From: Candidatus Gastranaerophilales bacterium
GTDB taxonomy: Bacteria > Cyanobacteriota > Vampirovibrionia > Gastranaerophilales > Gastranaerophilaceae
Direction: 5' to 3'
DNA length: 64,000 bases
Assembly (NCBI GenBank): GCA_944323935.1
Contig: CALUUJ010000006.1
Span: 35,341-99,340, forward strand
Shown here: positions 16,908 through 24,550 of the stretch, one piece after another
How positions within the stretch are numbered: the stretch's first letter is position 1
How the letters are laid out: every line of letters starts with the position of its first letter
Translations under genes and position numbers: made by a program
Notes under the pieces: generated by a model
Told to the model about the DNA's origin: nothing
The model's database searches: none
The model's input: only the letters and a program-made list of their open reading frames with translations

Positions 16908-18185
16908 CTATATTATATTTTGTTTTTTTACGGCATAAATTTCTATTGCATCAGTGTTACATGCTTTTTTACAAGCTCCGCAGCCTATACATTTTTCTGC
17001 ATTAATGTTTGTTCCTTCTTTGGTTATAATTATTGCCCCATATGGGCATGATGTTTGACATAGTCCGCATTCAATACAATTTTCTTTTTTTATCATTGCC
17101 ATAGCTATTCTTGTTTTCTGTTTTTCTTCTATACTAAGTCTTTTTATAGCACCGGTCGGGCAAACTTGTGAGCATTTATTACAATCTTTATCGCAGCTTC
17201 CATTTTTATAATCAATATGAATTGTAGGAAATTCATTATTTGCTTTTACAATAATCTTAGTTGGACAATTTTCAACACATAGATTGCAATTGTAACAGGT
17301 ATTTATTAATCTTTCTTCGCTTTCTGCACCGGGTGGTAAAATTATGTCTCTATATTTTTCTCCAATTTTATTTTTGATTATTATTCCTGTTTTAATCATT
17401 GAGCCAAAAACGGCTAAAACTGCTGTACTTATAATTATCTTCCGTCTTTGTATACTGAATTTTATTTGTTCTTTTGGCTCTTTTCCATATTTAATACCGC
17501 CTTTGGGACATATTTCAATACATTTTAAACATTTTATACAGGTTTCATTATTAACTGTTTTATTTTTTGAATCGATACAGCCAGCTGGGCATTTGCTCTC
17601 GCAGTTGCTACAGGAAACACAATTATGTTTCTCTATATAGATTTTATTTCTTGAAAAATTTGATATAAGTCCGAGTATAGTTCCTGCCGGACAAATATTT
17701 GTACAAAAAAAACTGTTTTTGAAAAATGTAAGAAAGATTATTGCTAATAATGCAATGAGGCCTACCATTGAAAAAGTAAAAGCTGAACTAAAATAAGTAT
17801 ATGGTTCTATGTATCTTATAAATAATGCACTTCCCCCCAATAAAATGCCTAATGAAATCGCTAATATAAAATATTTTATTGGATAATTTTTTGTATATTT
17901 ATTTTTTCTTTTTCCTCTAAAAAAGAACATACCTGCCAGTTCTTGAATAATTCCCAATGGGCAGAGTAGAGAGCAGTATATACGTCCGAATAAAACAGTT
18001 AATATTATAATTCCTGTAAATAATGATAATGCAAGAATTGAAAAATCAATAATGCATCTTTGCAATAATGGTAAAATCTGAATATCAAAAATTGTTACTG
18101 AATAAAAAACTCCATATATACCTAAAATAGTCAGGAATAAAACAACAATTGCTATTATTAATCTTGTTTTATATACTTTTTTCAT
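16908..18185 (-). CDS. NapH-NapG-like fused membrane polyferredoxin with an internal twin-arginine segment
   Basis: 425 residues. The N-terminal half is NapH-like: membrane segments at about 8-30, 45-66, 103-123 and 134-156, two CxxxCP motifs (C71/C75 and C161/C165) and two [4Fe-4S] motifs (C189-C199 and C216-C226). Then QRRKIIIST (246-254) starts another hydrophobic helix (about 249-270), a Tat-like anchor. After it come four more [4Fe-4S] motifs (C297-C307, C331-C342, C370-C380, C399-C409), the number found in NapG. In NapGH-type complexes quinol electrons pass through NapH to NapG outside the membrane. Here both parts are one chain, next to tatA/tatC and overlapping the exported reductase gene, its likely partner. 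The fusion assignment is inference from motif order. Confidence 0.85.
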   Translation of the reverse strand: MKKVYKTRLIIAIVVLFLTILGIYGVFYSVTIFDIQILPLLQRCIIDFSILALSLFTGIIILTVLFGRIYCSLLCPLGIIQELAGMFFFRGKRKNKYTKNYPIKYFILAISLGILLGGSALFIRYIEPYTYFSSAFTFSMVGLIALLAIIFLTFFKNSFFCTNICPAGTILGLISNFSRNKIYIEKHNCVSCSNCESKCPAGCIDSKNKTVNNETCIKCLKCIEICPKGGIKYGKEPKEQIKFSIQRRKIIISTAVLAVFGSMIKTGIIIKNKIGEKYRDIILPPGAESEERLINTCYNCNLCVENCPTKIIVKANNEFPTIHIDYKNGSCDKDCNKCSQVCPTGAIKRLSIEEKQKTRIAMAMIKKENCIECGLCQTSCPYGAIIITKEGTNINAEKCIGCGACKKACNTDAIEIYAVKKQNII

Positions 18186-19426
18186 TAGTTCATAATCTTT
18201 TCAACTTCTTTTACTGTTTTGTCTACTTGGGCTAAAAGTTCGGGAATATTAAGCTCTTGCGGGCAGTTTTTATTACACAAACCGCATTTTATACATTTGT
18301 CTGCTCTTGTTGATTCTTCAAGGGCATTATAATTATATACAAACATAAATTTGGCATTTGGTGCATTATTCCCTTTATACATATTGTATAATCCAAATAT
18401 CGCAGGTATATTTATTCCTCTCGGACAAACTTCCAGACAGTATTTGCAAGCTGTACAGCTTATTGCTCCACCTGATTGTATAATTTTTGCAATTTCGTGT
18501 GCTACTTGTTCTTCTTTTTCTGTCATTGCTTTGTAGTTTACAAAGGTATTAACATTTTCTTTTAGCTGTTGTAAATTGCTCATTCCGCTTAGGATTGTAA
18601 ATACTCTTTTCTTATTTGCAACCCATCTTAAACCAAATGAAGCTTGTGTATCATCAGGACATTCTTGTTTTAATCTCTCAGCAGCTTTCGTTGGAAGATT
18701 GCATAGAACGCCACCTCTTAAAGGTTCCATAACTATAACAGGAACACCTGCTTTATCTGCTATATCGTACAATTCATCTGCGTTAACTACTTCCCAATCA
18801 AGATAGTTGATTTGTAATTGGCAAAAATCCCATTTGTGTTCATTTATAACTTCCCTAAGCATTTGCGGGTCACCATGGAATGAAAAACCTATATTTTTTA
18901 CCAATCCATCTTTTTTTAGTTTAACAAGTTCTTCATACATTTTATTATCACGATAATTGCTTATGGTGTTTTTATTAATATTATGAACCATATAGTTGTC
19001 AAAATATTTAACCTGACACTTCTTTAGCTGTTCTTCACACAGTCTTATTGTATCTGCTTGTGTTTTTACAAGATATGCTGGACATTTATCTGCTAATATA
19101 AAGCTTTCTCTGGGATATTTTTTTAAGACTTCACCAATTGCATTTTCAGATTTCCCATCAACATACATATAGGCTGTATCAAAATAGTTTGCACCATGCG
19201 CCATTGCATATTCTACCATTTTATCAAGCTCAACCATATCAATTTTACCGTTGAGCATAGGTAGCCTCATACAGCCAAGTGCTATTAGTGGAGTATCTAT
19301 GTTAGCAAACTTTCTTCTTACTACTTGATCTTCGGATTTTTTTATTTCATTTTTCCCGCATCCTGACAAAAGTACTGTTCCACCTAATGTTAATGCTGAA
19401 CTTATTATGAAATCTCGTCTTTTCAT
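18185..19426 (-). CDS. Tat-exported lipoprotein aldo/keto reductase with two C-terminal [4Fe-4S] motifs
   Basis: 413 residues. The N-terminus MKRRDFIISS carries a twin-arginine motif (R3-R4), a hydrophobic stretch and lipobox LLSGC with C23, so export by Tat and lipidation are predicted. The body is an aldo/keto reductase barrel with catalytic tetrad D83, Y88, K114, H148. The C-terminus has two ferredoxin motifs (C324/327/330/334 and C378/381/384/388). Most aldo/keto reductases use NAD(P)H, which is not available outside the cytoplasm. The Fe-S motifs and the adjoining membrane polyferredoxin suggest electrons come from the quinone pool. Substrate unknown. It is the first gene of the operon and overlaps the next by one base. 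Confidence 0.88.
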   Translation of the reverse strand: MKRRDFIISSALTLGGTVLLSGCGKNEIKKSEDQVVRRKFANIDTPLIALGCMRLPMLNGKIDMVELDKMVEYAMAHGANYFDTAYMYVDGKSENAIGEVLKKYPRESFILADKCPAYLVKTQADTIRLCEEQLKKCQVKYFDNYMVHNINKNTISNYRDNKMYEELVKLKKDGLVKNIGFSFHGDPQMLREVINEHKWDFCQLQINYLDWEVVNADELYDIADKAGVPVIVMEPLRGGVLCNLPTKAAERLKQECPDDTQASFGLRWVANKKRVFTILSGMSNLQQLKENVNTFVNYKAMTEKEEQVAHEIAKIIQSGGAISCTACKYCLEVCPRGINIPAIFGLYNMYKGNNAPNAKFMFVYNYNALEESTRADKCIKCGLCNKNCPQELNIPELLAQVDKTVKEVEKIMN

Positions 19427-19523
19427 ATTATCCCTCTTATAAAATAAAGATACCTATTATATATGTCTTTACTTAATTTTATCAGAATTTTCATAAGAAG
19501 TATATCGGACAAGATTTCCTTTA

Positions 19524-19967
19524 TTATTTTTCTTTATTATTAAAAAAAGTAAGAATATTTTCTATGTGTTCTTCAACATCAACCTTATCCCAATATTTTA
19601 TTATTTTACCTTCTTTATTTAGTATAAAAGTTGCTCTGCGTAAATTTTGAAGATGGATATCGTGTTCTTGAAATGCTTTTTTTAATTCATTATCAGGATC
19701 CGAAAGTAATATAAAATTTAAGTTATATCTTTTTTGAAAATCTAAATGGTCATTTATGTCATTATCACTAATCCCTATTATTTGGGCGTGTTTTTTTAGT
19801 TCTTCCATAGCATCTCTAAATTCTTGTGCTTCTTTTGTGCATACAGGCGTATCATCTTTTGGATAAAAATAAACTATTAAATTTTCTCCTTTAAAATCAG
19901 AAAGTTTATATTCTTTTTCTTCCCCATTTTGCTTAATGCCTTTTAGTTTTATATCCAAATAATTCAT
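19524..19967 (-). CDS. bcp: Bcp/PrxQ-type peroxiredoxin
   Basis: 147 residues, thioredoxin fold. The peroxidatic cysteine is C43 in YPKDDTPVCTKEA (usual TPGCT, with Val replacing Gly). No second cysteine exists anywhere in the protein, so it would act as a 1-Cys enzyme needing an external thiol partner; a thioredoxin is encoded at 45.2 kb. It reduces H2O2 and organic hydroperoxides. The ribosome site AAGGAGGT is very strong. It is divergent from the Ctp protease gene. Confidence 0.93.
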   Translation of the reverse strand: MNYLDIKLKGIKQNGEEKEYKLSDFKGENLIVYFYPKDDTPVCTKEAQEFRDAMEELKKHAQIIGISDNDINDHLDFQKRYNLNFILLSDPDNELKKAFQEHDIHLQNLRRATFILNKEGKIIKYWDKVDVEEHIENILTFFNNKEK

Positions 19968-20151
19968 AATTTACCTCCTTCTTGTTATTTTAATTTCCTG
20001 ATAAATTCCTTTGCATTCACTTATTGATTAAATTAGAAGGCTATTTATGTAAGGAGTGAAACTTTATTGCTGTAAATTAGTCATATACTCTTGAGGGATA
20101 ATAAACAAATATTGAATTTTATATTATAATTAGATTAACAAGGAGAGAGTT

Positions 20152-21381
20152 GTGAAAAAGTCAGTAAAAAATATTGCATTAATAACACTTGCATTAGTTA
20201 TGGTAAGTATTACTTGTAGCAGAAGTAATACTGCAATGGCTGAATCAGAGACAGTATTATATGATATGGTATGGAAAATAGTTAATTCCAGGTTTTTAGA
20301 TCAAACAAATAATGGTCAAGATTGGAATAAATGGCGTCATAAGTATGATGATAAGATTAAAACCCCTGAAGATGCTTATGTCGCCATAGATACTATGGTT
20401 GCAAGCTTGAATGATAAATATACACGTTTTGTAACCCCAAAAGAGTTTGAAGAAGAAAAAAGTATGATAAAGGGCTCTTTATTTGGTATCGGAATTCAGA
20501 TGGGGTTAAGAGACGGTAAAATATTAGTTATAGCTCCTATTGAAGGTACTCCCGGAGAAAAAGCAGGACTTCTTGCTGAAGATGAAATTTTAGCAATTGA
20601 TGGTGTTTCAACTAAGGATATGTCAATAGATAAAGCAGCTGATAAAATCAGAGGAAAAAAAGGTTCAACTGTAGAACTTCTTATAAAGAGAAAAGGTGTG
20701 CCAAATAAAACTTATAAAATTATCAGGGATGAAATTCAAATAAAATCAATCTCTCAAAAATTGCCTGATAATTTTAAATTAGACGAAAAAATAGGTTATA
20801 TTAGACTAAGTTCTTTTATGGGTAGAAATGTAAGTACTGATTTTAAGAATATTATGGAATCTTATAAAAATAAAGAAGGTATAATTATTGACCTAAGAGC
20901 GAATACAGGCGGATTGTTAACTAATGCTATTGAAATATCAGATTTATTCTTAGATGATGAGATAATAGTTAGCACTGTTGATAGAGATGGGTATAAAGAT
21001 ACTTCTCGCTCTTCAAAAAGATATTTTTCAACTCAGCCATTAGTCATATTGATTAATAAGGGCAGTGCTTCAGCCAGTGAGATTATGTCGGGGGCTTTAA
21101 AAGATAATCAAAGGGCAATTCTTATAGGTGAAAATACTTTTGGAAAAGGTTTAGTGCAAGAAGTGAAACCATTGACTCCATTTGGAGCAGGGCTTAATAT
21201 TACTGTACAAAAATATTTAACACCCAACGGTACAGATATTAATAAAAAAGGAATTGCACCGGATATTGAAGTTAAAATTACCGAAGCAGATATAAAAGCT
21301 AAAAATGATGTGCAGCTAAAAAAAGCACAAGAAGTTCTATTACAAATGATTCAAAATGAAAAAATGTCTGCTAATCATTAA
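20152..21381 (+). CDS. C-terminal processing peptidase (S41 family, Ctp/Prc)
   Basis: 409 residues from GTG, preceded by AAGGAGAG. A signal peptide (about 1-30) is followed by a helical region, a PDZ domain (about 105-195; MGLRDGKILV, GEKAGLL) and the S41 catalytic core. GSASASE (304-310) places the nucleophile at S307 and the general base at K332 in FGKG, 25 residues apart as in the family. It cuts C-termini of exported proteins. Monocistronic and divergent from bcp, with a shared convergent terminator downstream. The target is unknown. Confidence 0.94.
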   Translation: MKKSVKNIALITLALVMVSITCSRSNTAMAESETVLYDMVWKIVNSRFLDQTNNGQDWNKWRHKYDDKIKTPEDAYVAIDTMVASLNDKYTRFVTPKEFEEEKSMIKGSLFGIGIQMGLRDGKILVIAPIEGTPGEKAGLLAEDEILAIDGVSTKDMSIDKAADKIRGKKGSTVELLIKRKGVPNKTYKIIRDEIQIKSISQKLPDNFKLDEKIGYIRLSSFMGRNVSTDFKNIMESYKNKEGIIIDLRANTGGLLTNAIEISDLFLDDEIIVSTVDRDGYKDTSRSSKRYFSTQPLVILINKGSASASEIMSGALKDNQRAILIGENTFGKGLVQEVKPLTPFGAGLNITVQKYLTPNGTDINKKGIAPDIEVKITEADIKAKNDVQLKKAQEVLLQMIQNEKMSANH

Positions 21382-21418
21382 TTTTAATTTAATAATTATT
21401 TATTTCGTTAAAAACAAA

Positions 21419-21446
21419 AACCGGAATAGTATTATACATTCCGGTT
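21419..21446 (-). terminator. Convergent terminator between ctp and the flavoprotein gene
   Basis: AACCGGAAT (21419-21427) pairs with ATTCCGGTT (21438-21446). On the minus strand it is followed by a TTTTTGTTTTT run, so it most clearly ends the flavoprotein operon; the plus-strand flank is weaker. Confidence 0.8.
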
Positions 21447-21468
21447 CCTTATTATATTTATAAATATA

Positions 21469-22833
21469 TTAGCAATTAATCTTGTGATAAACAATTTGTG
21501 CGGCATTTAATACAGGATCAATCGCAGGTGAATATGGCGGTGAATAAGGTAAATCTAAATTCATAAATGATTCAAGTTTTGTTTTTCCTAAAATGGCCGG
21601 AATTACAGTATTTATTCTTTGGTTTACTTCCCCTTCTCCTATACCTTGTATTCCTAATATTGTATGAGTGTTTCTATCTGCTATCAGTTTTAGCGTTAAT
21701 GTGCCTGTGTCAGGCATGTATCCTGCTTTATCCCTTTTCGTTACTATTGCATATTCCGGTTGAAATCCAAGCGCTAATGCTTCTTGGTAACTTATTCCAA
21801 TTATTGAAATTGTAAAATCAAAATATCTTGTAATTGTAGAATTTAAAATACCATCAAATAAGCAATTCCCGCCTGCTATATTAATTGCGGCACATCTTCC
21901 TTCTTTATTGGCAGTTGAACCCATCGGCACCCAAGTATATCTGTTTGTAATTAGATTAAAATTATCTGTACAGTCACCTACCGCATATATGCCTGATTTT
22001 GATGTTCTCATTGTATTTCCAACTTTTATGCTGTTTTTTACGCTTAGTTTTATATCACTTCCTATGAGAAAATCTGTATTTGGTCGGACTCCGGTTCCTA
22101 AAACAACAAGATCTGTTTCTACTTGTTTTCCTGATGCAGTTATTACTTTTGTTACTTCACCTTGTTCATTACCTTGAAACATTATAACTTCTTCATTTGT
22201 CAGAATATTAACTTGCCCGGGATTTCTTCCTATGATATAGTCTGTAATCATTTTGGCAAAGTCATCATCAAACATTTTTAATATATGTGGATTTCTTTCA
22301 ATTAATGTAACTTGAATATTATTTTTAACAAAAGCTTCCATTACTTCTATTGAAATGTAGCCTCCGCCAATTAATACGGCTTTCTTGGATTTAAACATTT
22401 TTTCTTTAATGTTTATTCCATCTTGAATTGTTCTTAATGTGAAAATGTTCTTTAAATCAACATTTTTAATGTTAGGAATTTCTGGAATTGCGCCTGTTGC
22501 AATGACAAGAATATCGTAGAATACTTCATATACCTCTGATGTTCTTAAGTCTTCGATTAGAACTTTTTTCCCCCTTGTATCTACTTTTATACATTTCTGT
22601 TTAATATGAATATCTATATTTTGTTTTTTAAAGTCTTCAGGTGTTCTCATAATTAAAGTTTCTGGCATTTTAATTATATCTTCTATAAAATATGGCAGAC
22701 CGCACGCTGAATATGAGATAATATCCTCTTGTGTATATAAATCTATTATTAAATCAGCACGTTCTCGTCTTAGTTTTGCTGCTGTTTTGGGTCCGGCTGC
22801 TCCGCCACCTATTATTACAACTTTCTCTGCCAT
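21469..22833 (-). CDS. CoA-disulfide reductase / NADH oxidase family flavoprotein
   Basis: 454 residues. An FAD-binding GGGAAG (8-13) is followed by SYSACGLPY, with the single redox cysteine at about C43 typical of CoA-disulfide reductases and NADH oxidases/peroxidases. A second dinucleotide site GGGYISIE lies near 150-160, then GIYAVGDCTD and the dimerisation domain with PYSPPYSPAID. It reduces CoA disulfide, polysulfide or oxygen with NAD(P)H; which of these cannot be read from sequence. It is the last gene after hsp20 and the TM1266-like gene on the minus strand. Confidence 0.85.
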   Translation of the reverse strand: MAEKVVIIGGGAAGPKTAAKLRRERADLIIDLYTQEDIISYSACGLPYFIEDIIKMPETLIMRTPEDFKKQNIDIHIKQKCIKVDTRGKKVLIEDLRTSEVYEVFYDILVIATGAIPEIPNIKNVDLKNIFTLRTIQDGINIKEKMFKSKKAVLIGGGYISIEVMEAFVKNNIQVTLIERNPHILKMFDDDFAKMITDYIIGRNPGQVNILTNEEVIMFQGNEQGEVTKVITASGKQVETDLVVLGTGVRPNTDFLIGSDIKLSVKNSIKVGNTMRTSKSGIYAVGDCTDNFNLITNRYTWVPMGSTANKEGRCAAINIAGGNCLFDGILNSTITRYFDFTISIIGISYQEALALGFQPEYAIVTKRDKAGYMPDTGTLTLKLIADRNTHTILGIQGIGEGEVNQRINTVIPAILGKTKLESFMNLDLPYSPPYSPAIDPVLNAAQIVYHKINC

Positions 22834-22845
22834 ATTTATTCCTTC

Positions 22846-23085
22846 TTAAAAAATCATTCTTTGTATTTCTATTCCACTAATTTCGAGCAATGCTCGTTCT
22901 AAATTTACAGAACTATCAGCATTATCAACTTGTAGCAGTACAATCCCACTTGAAGAGCAAAATATTGATGAATTATTAATCCCGAGTCGCATTTTTATAA
23001 TGCAGTTGAATTCTGTTAGTATTTTTTGTAATTCAACTGCATTATGCATTTTGTCGGGAAGTTTTATCCCTATGATAACTGTCAT
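22846..23085 (-). CDS. TM1266-like (FeFe-hydrogenase-associated) small ACT-fold protein
   Basis: 79 residues with the pattern of the TM1266 family: an N-terminal beta strand (VIIGIKLPDK), helix, IKMRLGINNSS, a strand GIVLLQVD, and a C-terminal helix followed by GIEIQRMIF. These small ferredoxin-like proteins occur with [FeFe]-hydrogenase genes and are annotated as putative regulators; the molecular role is not established. It starts 6 bases after the hsp20 stop with only a weak ribosome site, so translational coupling is likely. The hydrogenase-like gene end at the left edge of the window is a possible partner. A plain ACT-domain protein is the alternative. Confidence 0.55.
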   Translation of the reverse strand: MTVIIGIKLPDKMHNAVELQKILTEFNCIIKMRLGINNSSIFCSSSGIVLLQVDNADSSVNLERALLEISGIEIQRMIF

Positions 23086-23090
23086 TGTAA

Positions 23091-23549
23091 TTAATCTTTT
23101 ATTTCGAGTTTTTTTGTCTCTTTATCTTCAGCATGAAGTTTTGGTAAATGAAGCTCGAGTATACCCTTCTTTAAATCAGCAGAAGATTTATCTACGTCTA
23201 TTTCGTATGGGAAATATAAAGTTCTTGAATATGTACCATATCTGAATTCGGATTTATGATATTTATGTTTCTTTTCTTCTTCTTTTTCTGTTTCTTTTTT
23301 TGCTTCTATTTTTACGTAAGATTTATTTATATCAACATTAATATCATTTTTATCTATTCCCGGTAATTCTACTTTTACGCAATATTTTTCATCATATTCT
23401 TTTACGTCGACAGGCATTGCCATTCCTTTTAATTCTTGATGAAAAATGTATTCCGGAAATAAATTGTCAAAACTTTTTTGAAGAATTGCATTAATATCAT
23501 CATTTAAAGTATTTAAAAAAGTATCAGGCTTTTTTATTAAGTATTTCAT
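23091..23549 (-). CDS. Hsp20-family small heat-shock protein
   Basis: 152 residues with an alpha-crystallin domain (about 50-140): AMPVDVKEYDEKYCVKVELP, a DINKSYVKIEAKKE strand pair, the dimerisation loop, and KKGILELHLPKL near the end. It is an ATP-independent holdase for unfolding proteins. The frame opens 6 codons earlier at a TTG, but TAGGAG lies 8 bases before the ATG at 23547-23549, so I use that. No CIRCE element is visible upstream. It heads a three-gene unit with the TM1266-like gene and the flavoprotein. Confidence 0.92.
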   Translation of the reverse strand: MKYLIKKPDTFLNTLNDDINAILQKSFDNLFPEYIFHQELKGMAMPVDVKEYDEKYCVKVELPGIDKNDINVDINKSYVKIEAKKETEKEEEKKHKYHKSEFRYGTYSRTLYFPYEIDVDKSSADLKKGILELHLPKLHAEDKETKKLEIKD

Positions 23550-23655
23550 CTCTTTTCTCCTATACAAAAATACGGTGTAAAACCGATATTATTTTGCAGG
23601 AAAAAATACATACAAACATTCCCTAATAGGGTAATTTGTTTTGTATAAAGAAAAA

Positions 23656-23958
23656 TTAATCAATGTCTTCTGTTTGTGAAGCTGCAAGTTGCTTTTGCTT
23701 TAATTTATTAACAACAGAATCAACAAGAAAATCATAAGATTTCATTTTAGTAATTTCTTCAGAAAATTCTTTTTTTAGCATATCTTCAACCATTGCTCTG
23801 ATTTTTAAATCTTCAGCAATAAATTTATTATCTGCTATTATTGAACTTAGAAGTTTATCTTTTTTACTGTTTTTAGATGAAGAGAACTGAAGCCAATCTA
23901 ATTGTGGCTGAATATTTTTTAATTTTTTAACAAGTTTAAAATGTTTTAAACCGAACAT
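23656..23958 (-). CDS. Hypothetical protein, helical
   Basis: 100 residues, not recognised. Basic N-terminus (KHFKLVKKLKN), then charged helices; no signal peptide or membrane segment. The start overlaps the end of the upstream 115-residue gene by 13 bases, a hallmark of a co-translated pair. Nothing indicates function. Confidence 0.6.
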   Translation of the reverse strand: MFGLKHFKLVKKLKNIQPQLDWLQFSSSKNSKKDKLLSSIIADNKFIAEDLKIRAMVEDMLKKEFSEEITKMKSYDFLVDSVVNKLKQKQLAASQTEDID

Positions 23959-24293
23959 TTTATACGAACTTCTCCATTTTCAAAATATACATCTTGAACT
24001 TTTTTCGCACGGTTCCCCTTTATATATGATAAAACATTTTTTACTGTTTGTACAGTCTTCATCTTTTCCATTAAAGTGTATAAAACCAAATCGTGCAGGA
24101 GAGAGTTATTTTTTAGCATGGGTAATTCTTTATCCAAAACACTTGTTATCATTTGTGATAAGTTGTCTGTATTATGAGAAATGTATATAGGATTTGACGT
24201 TTTTCTATAACACAAAAGTTTGTTTGTGTCTTTGTCTTCTTCTTGATTGTCATTAATCCATTCTACTGTTACTTTTTTTTCTGCGTTTAACAT
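23946..24293 (-). CDS. Hypothetical protein, co-translated pair
   Basis: 115 residues, not recognised. An acidic N-terminal part (DNQEEDKDT), a helical middle and a C-terminal beta-like QDVYFENGEVRIKC. The ATG is preceded by AAAAGGTAAGTAAA. It overlaps the downstream 100-residue gene. The roughly 250 bases upstream, to the divergent gene at 24551, are very AT-rich and contain no clear promoter match. Confidence 0.6.
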   Translation of the reverse strand: MLNAEKKVTVEWINDNQEEDKDTNKLLCYRKTSNPIYISHNTDNLSQMITSVLDKELPMLKNNSLLHDLVLYTLMEKMKTVQTVKNVLSYIKGNRAKKVQDVYFENGEVRIKCSV

Positions 24294-24550
24294 TTTACTT
24301 ACCTTTTATTCCGATTTAATTTATCTTCCGTGGTAAGAAAGTAAACTGAATTTTTTGAATTTACAAAAAAAAGAACAAACGTTACATTAGTTTACAAAAA
24401 CAAATAGTAAATATTTTATTGTAAATATATGTAACTTTATAATGTTTTTTTTTAGCAATAAATTAAAGTTGATTTTTTTTTTACCGTAATAAAACATATT
24501 CGGAATTAATTATATAAAATTACGTGTTTAATCGCGGGAAAAGGTGTAAT

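Noticed and set aside
23621..23631. CCCTAATAGGG palindrome upstream of hsp20 as a heat-shock operator
   Set aside because: Only 5-bp arms, and it does not match CIRCE (TTAGCACTC-N9-GAGTGCTAA). Too weak to annotate.
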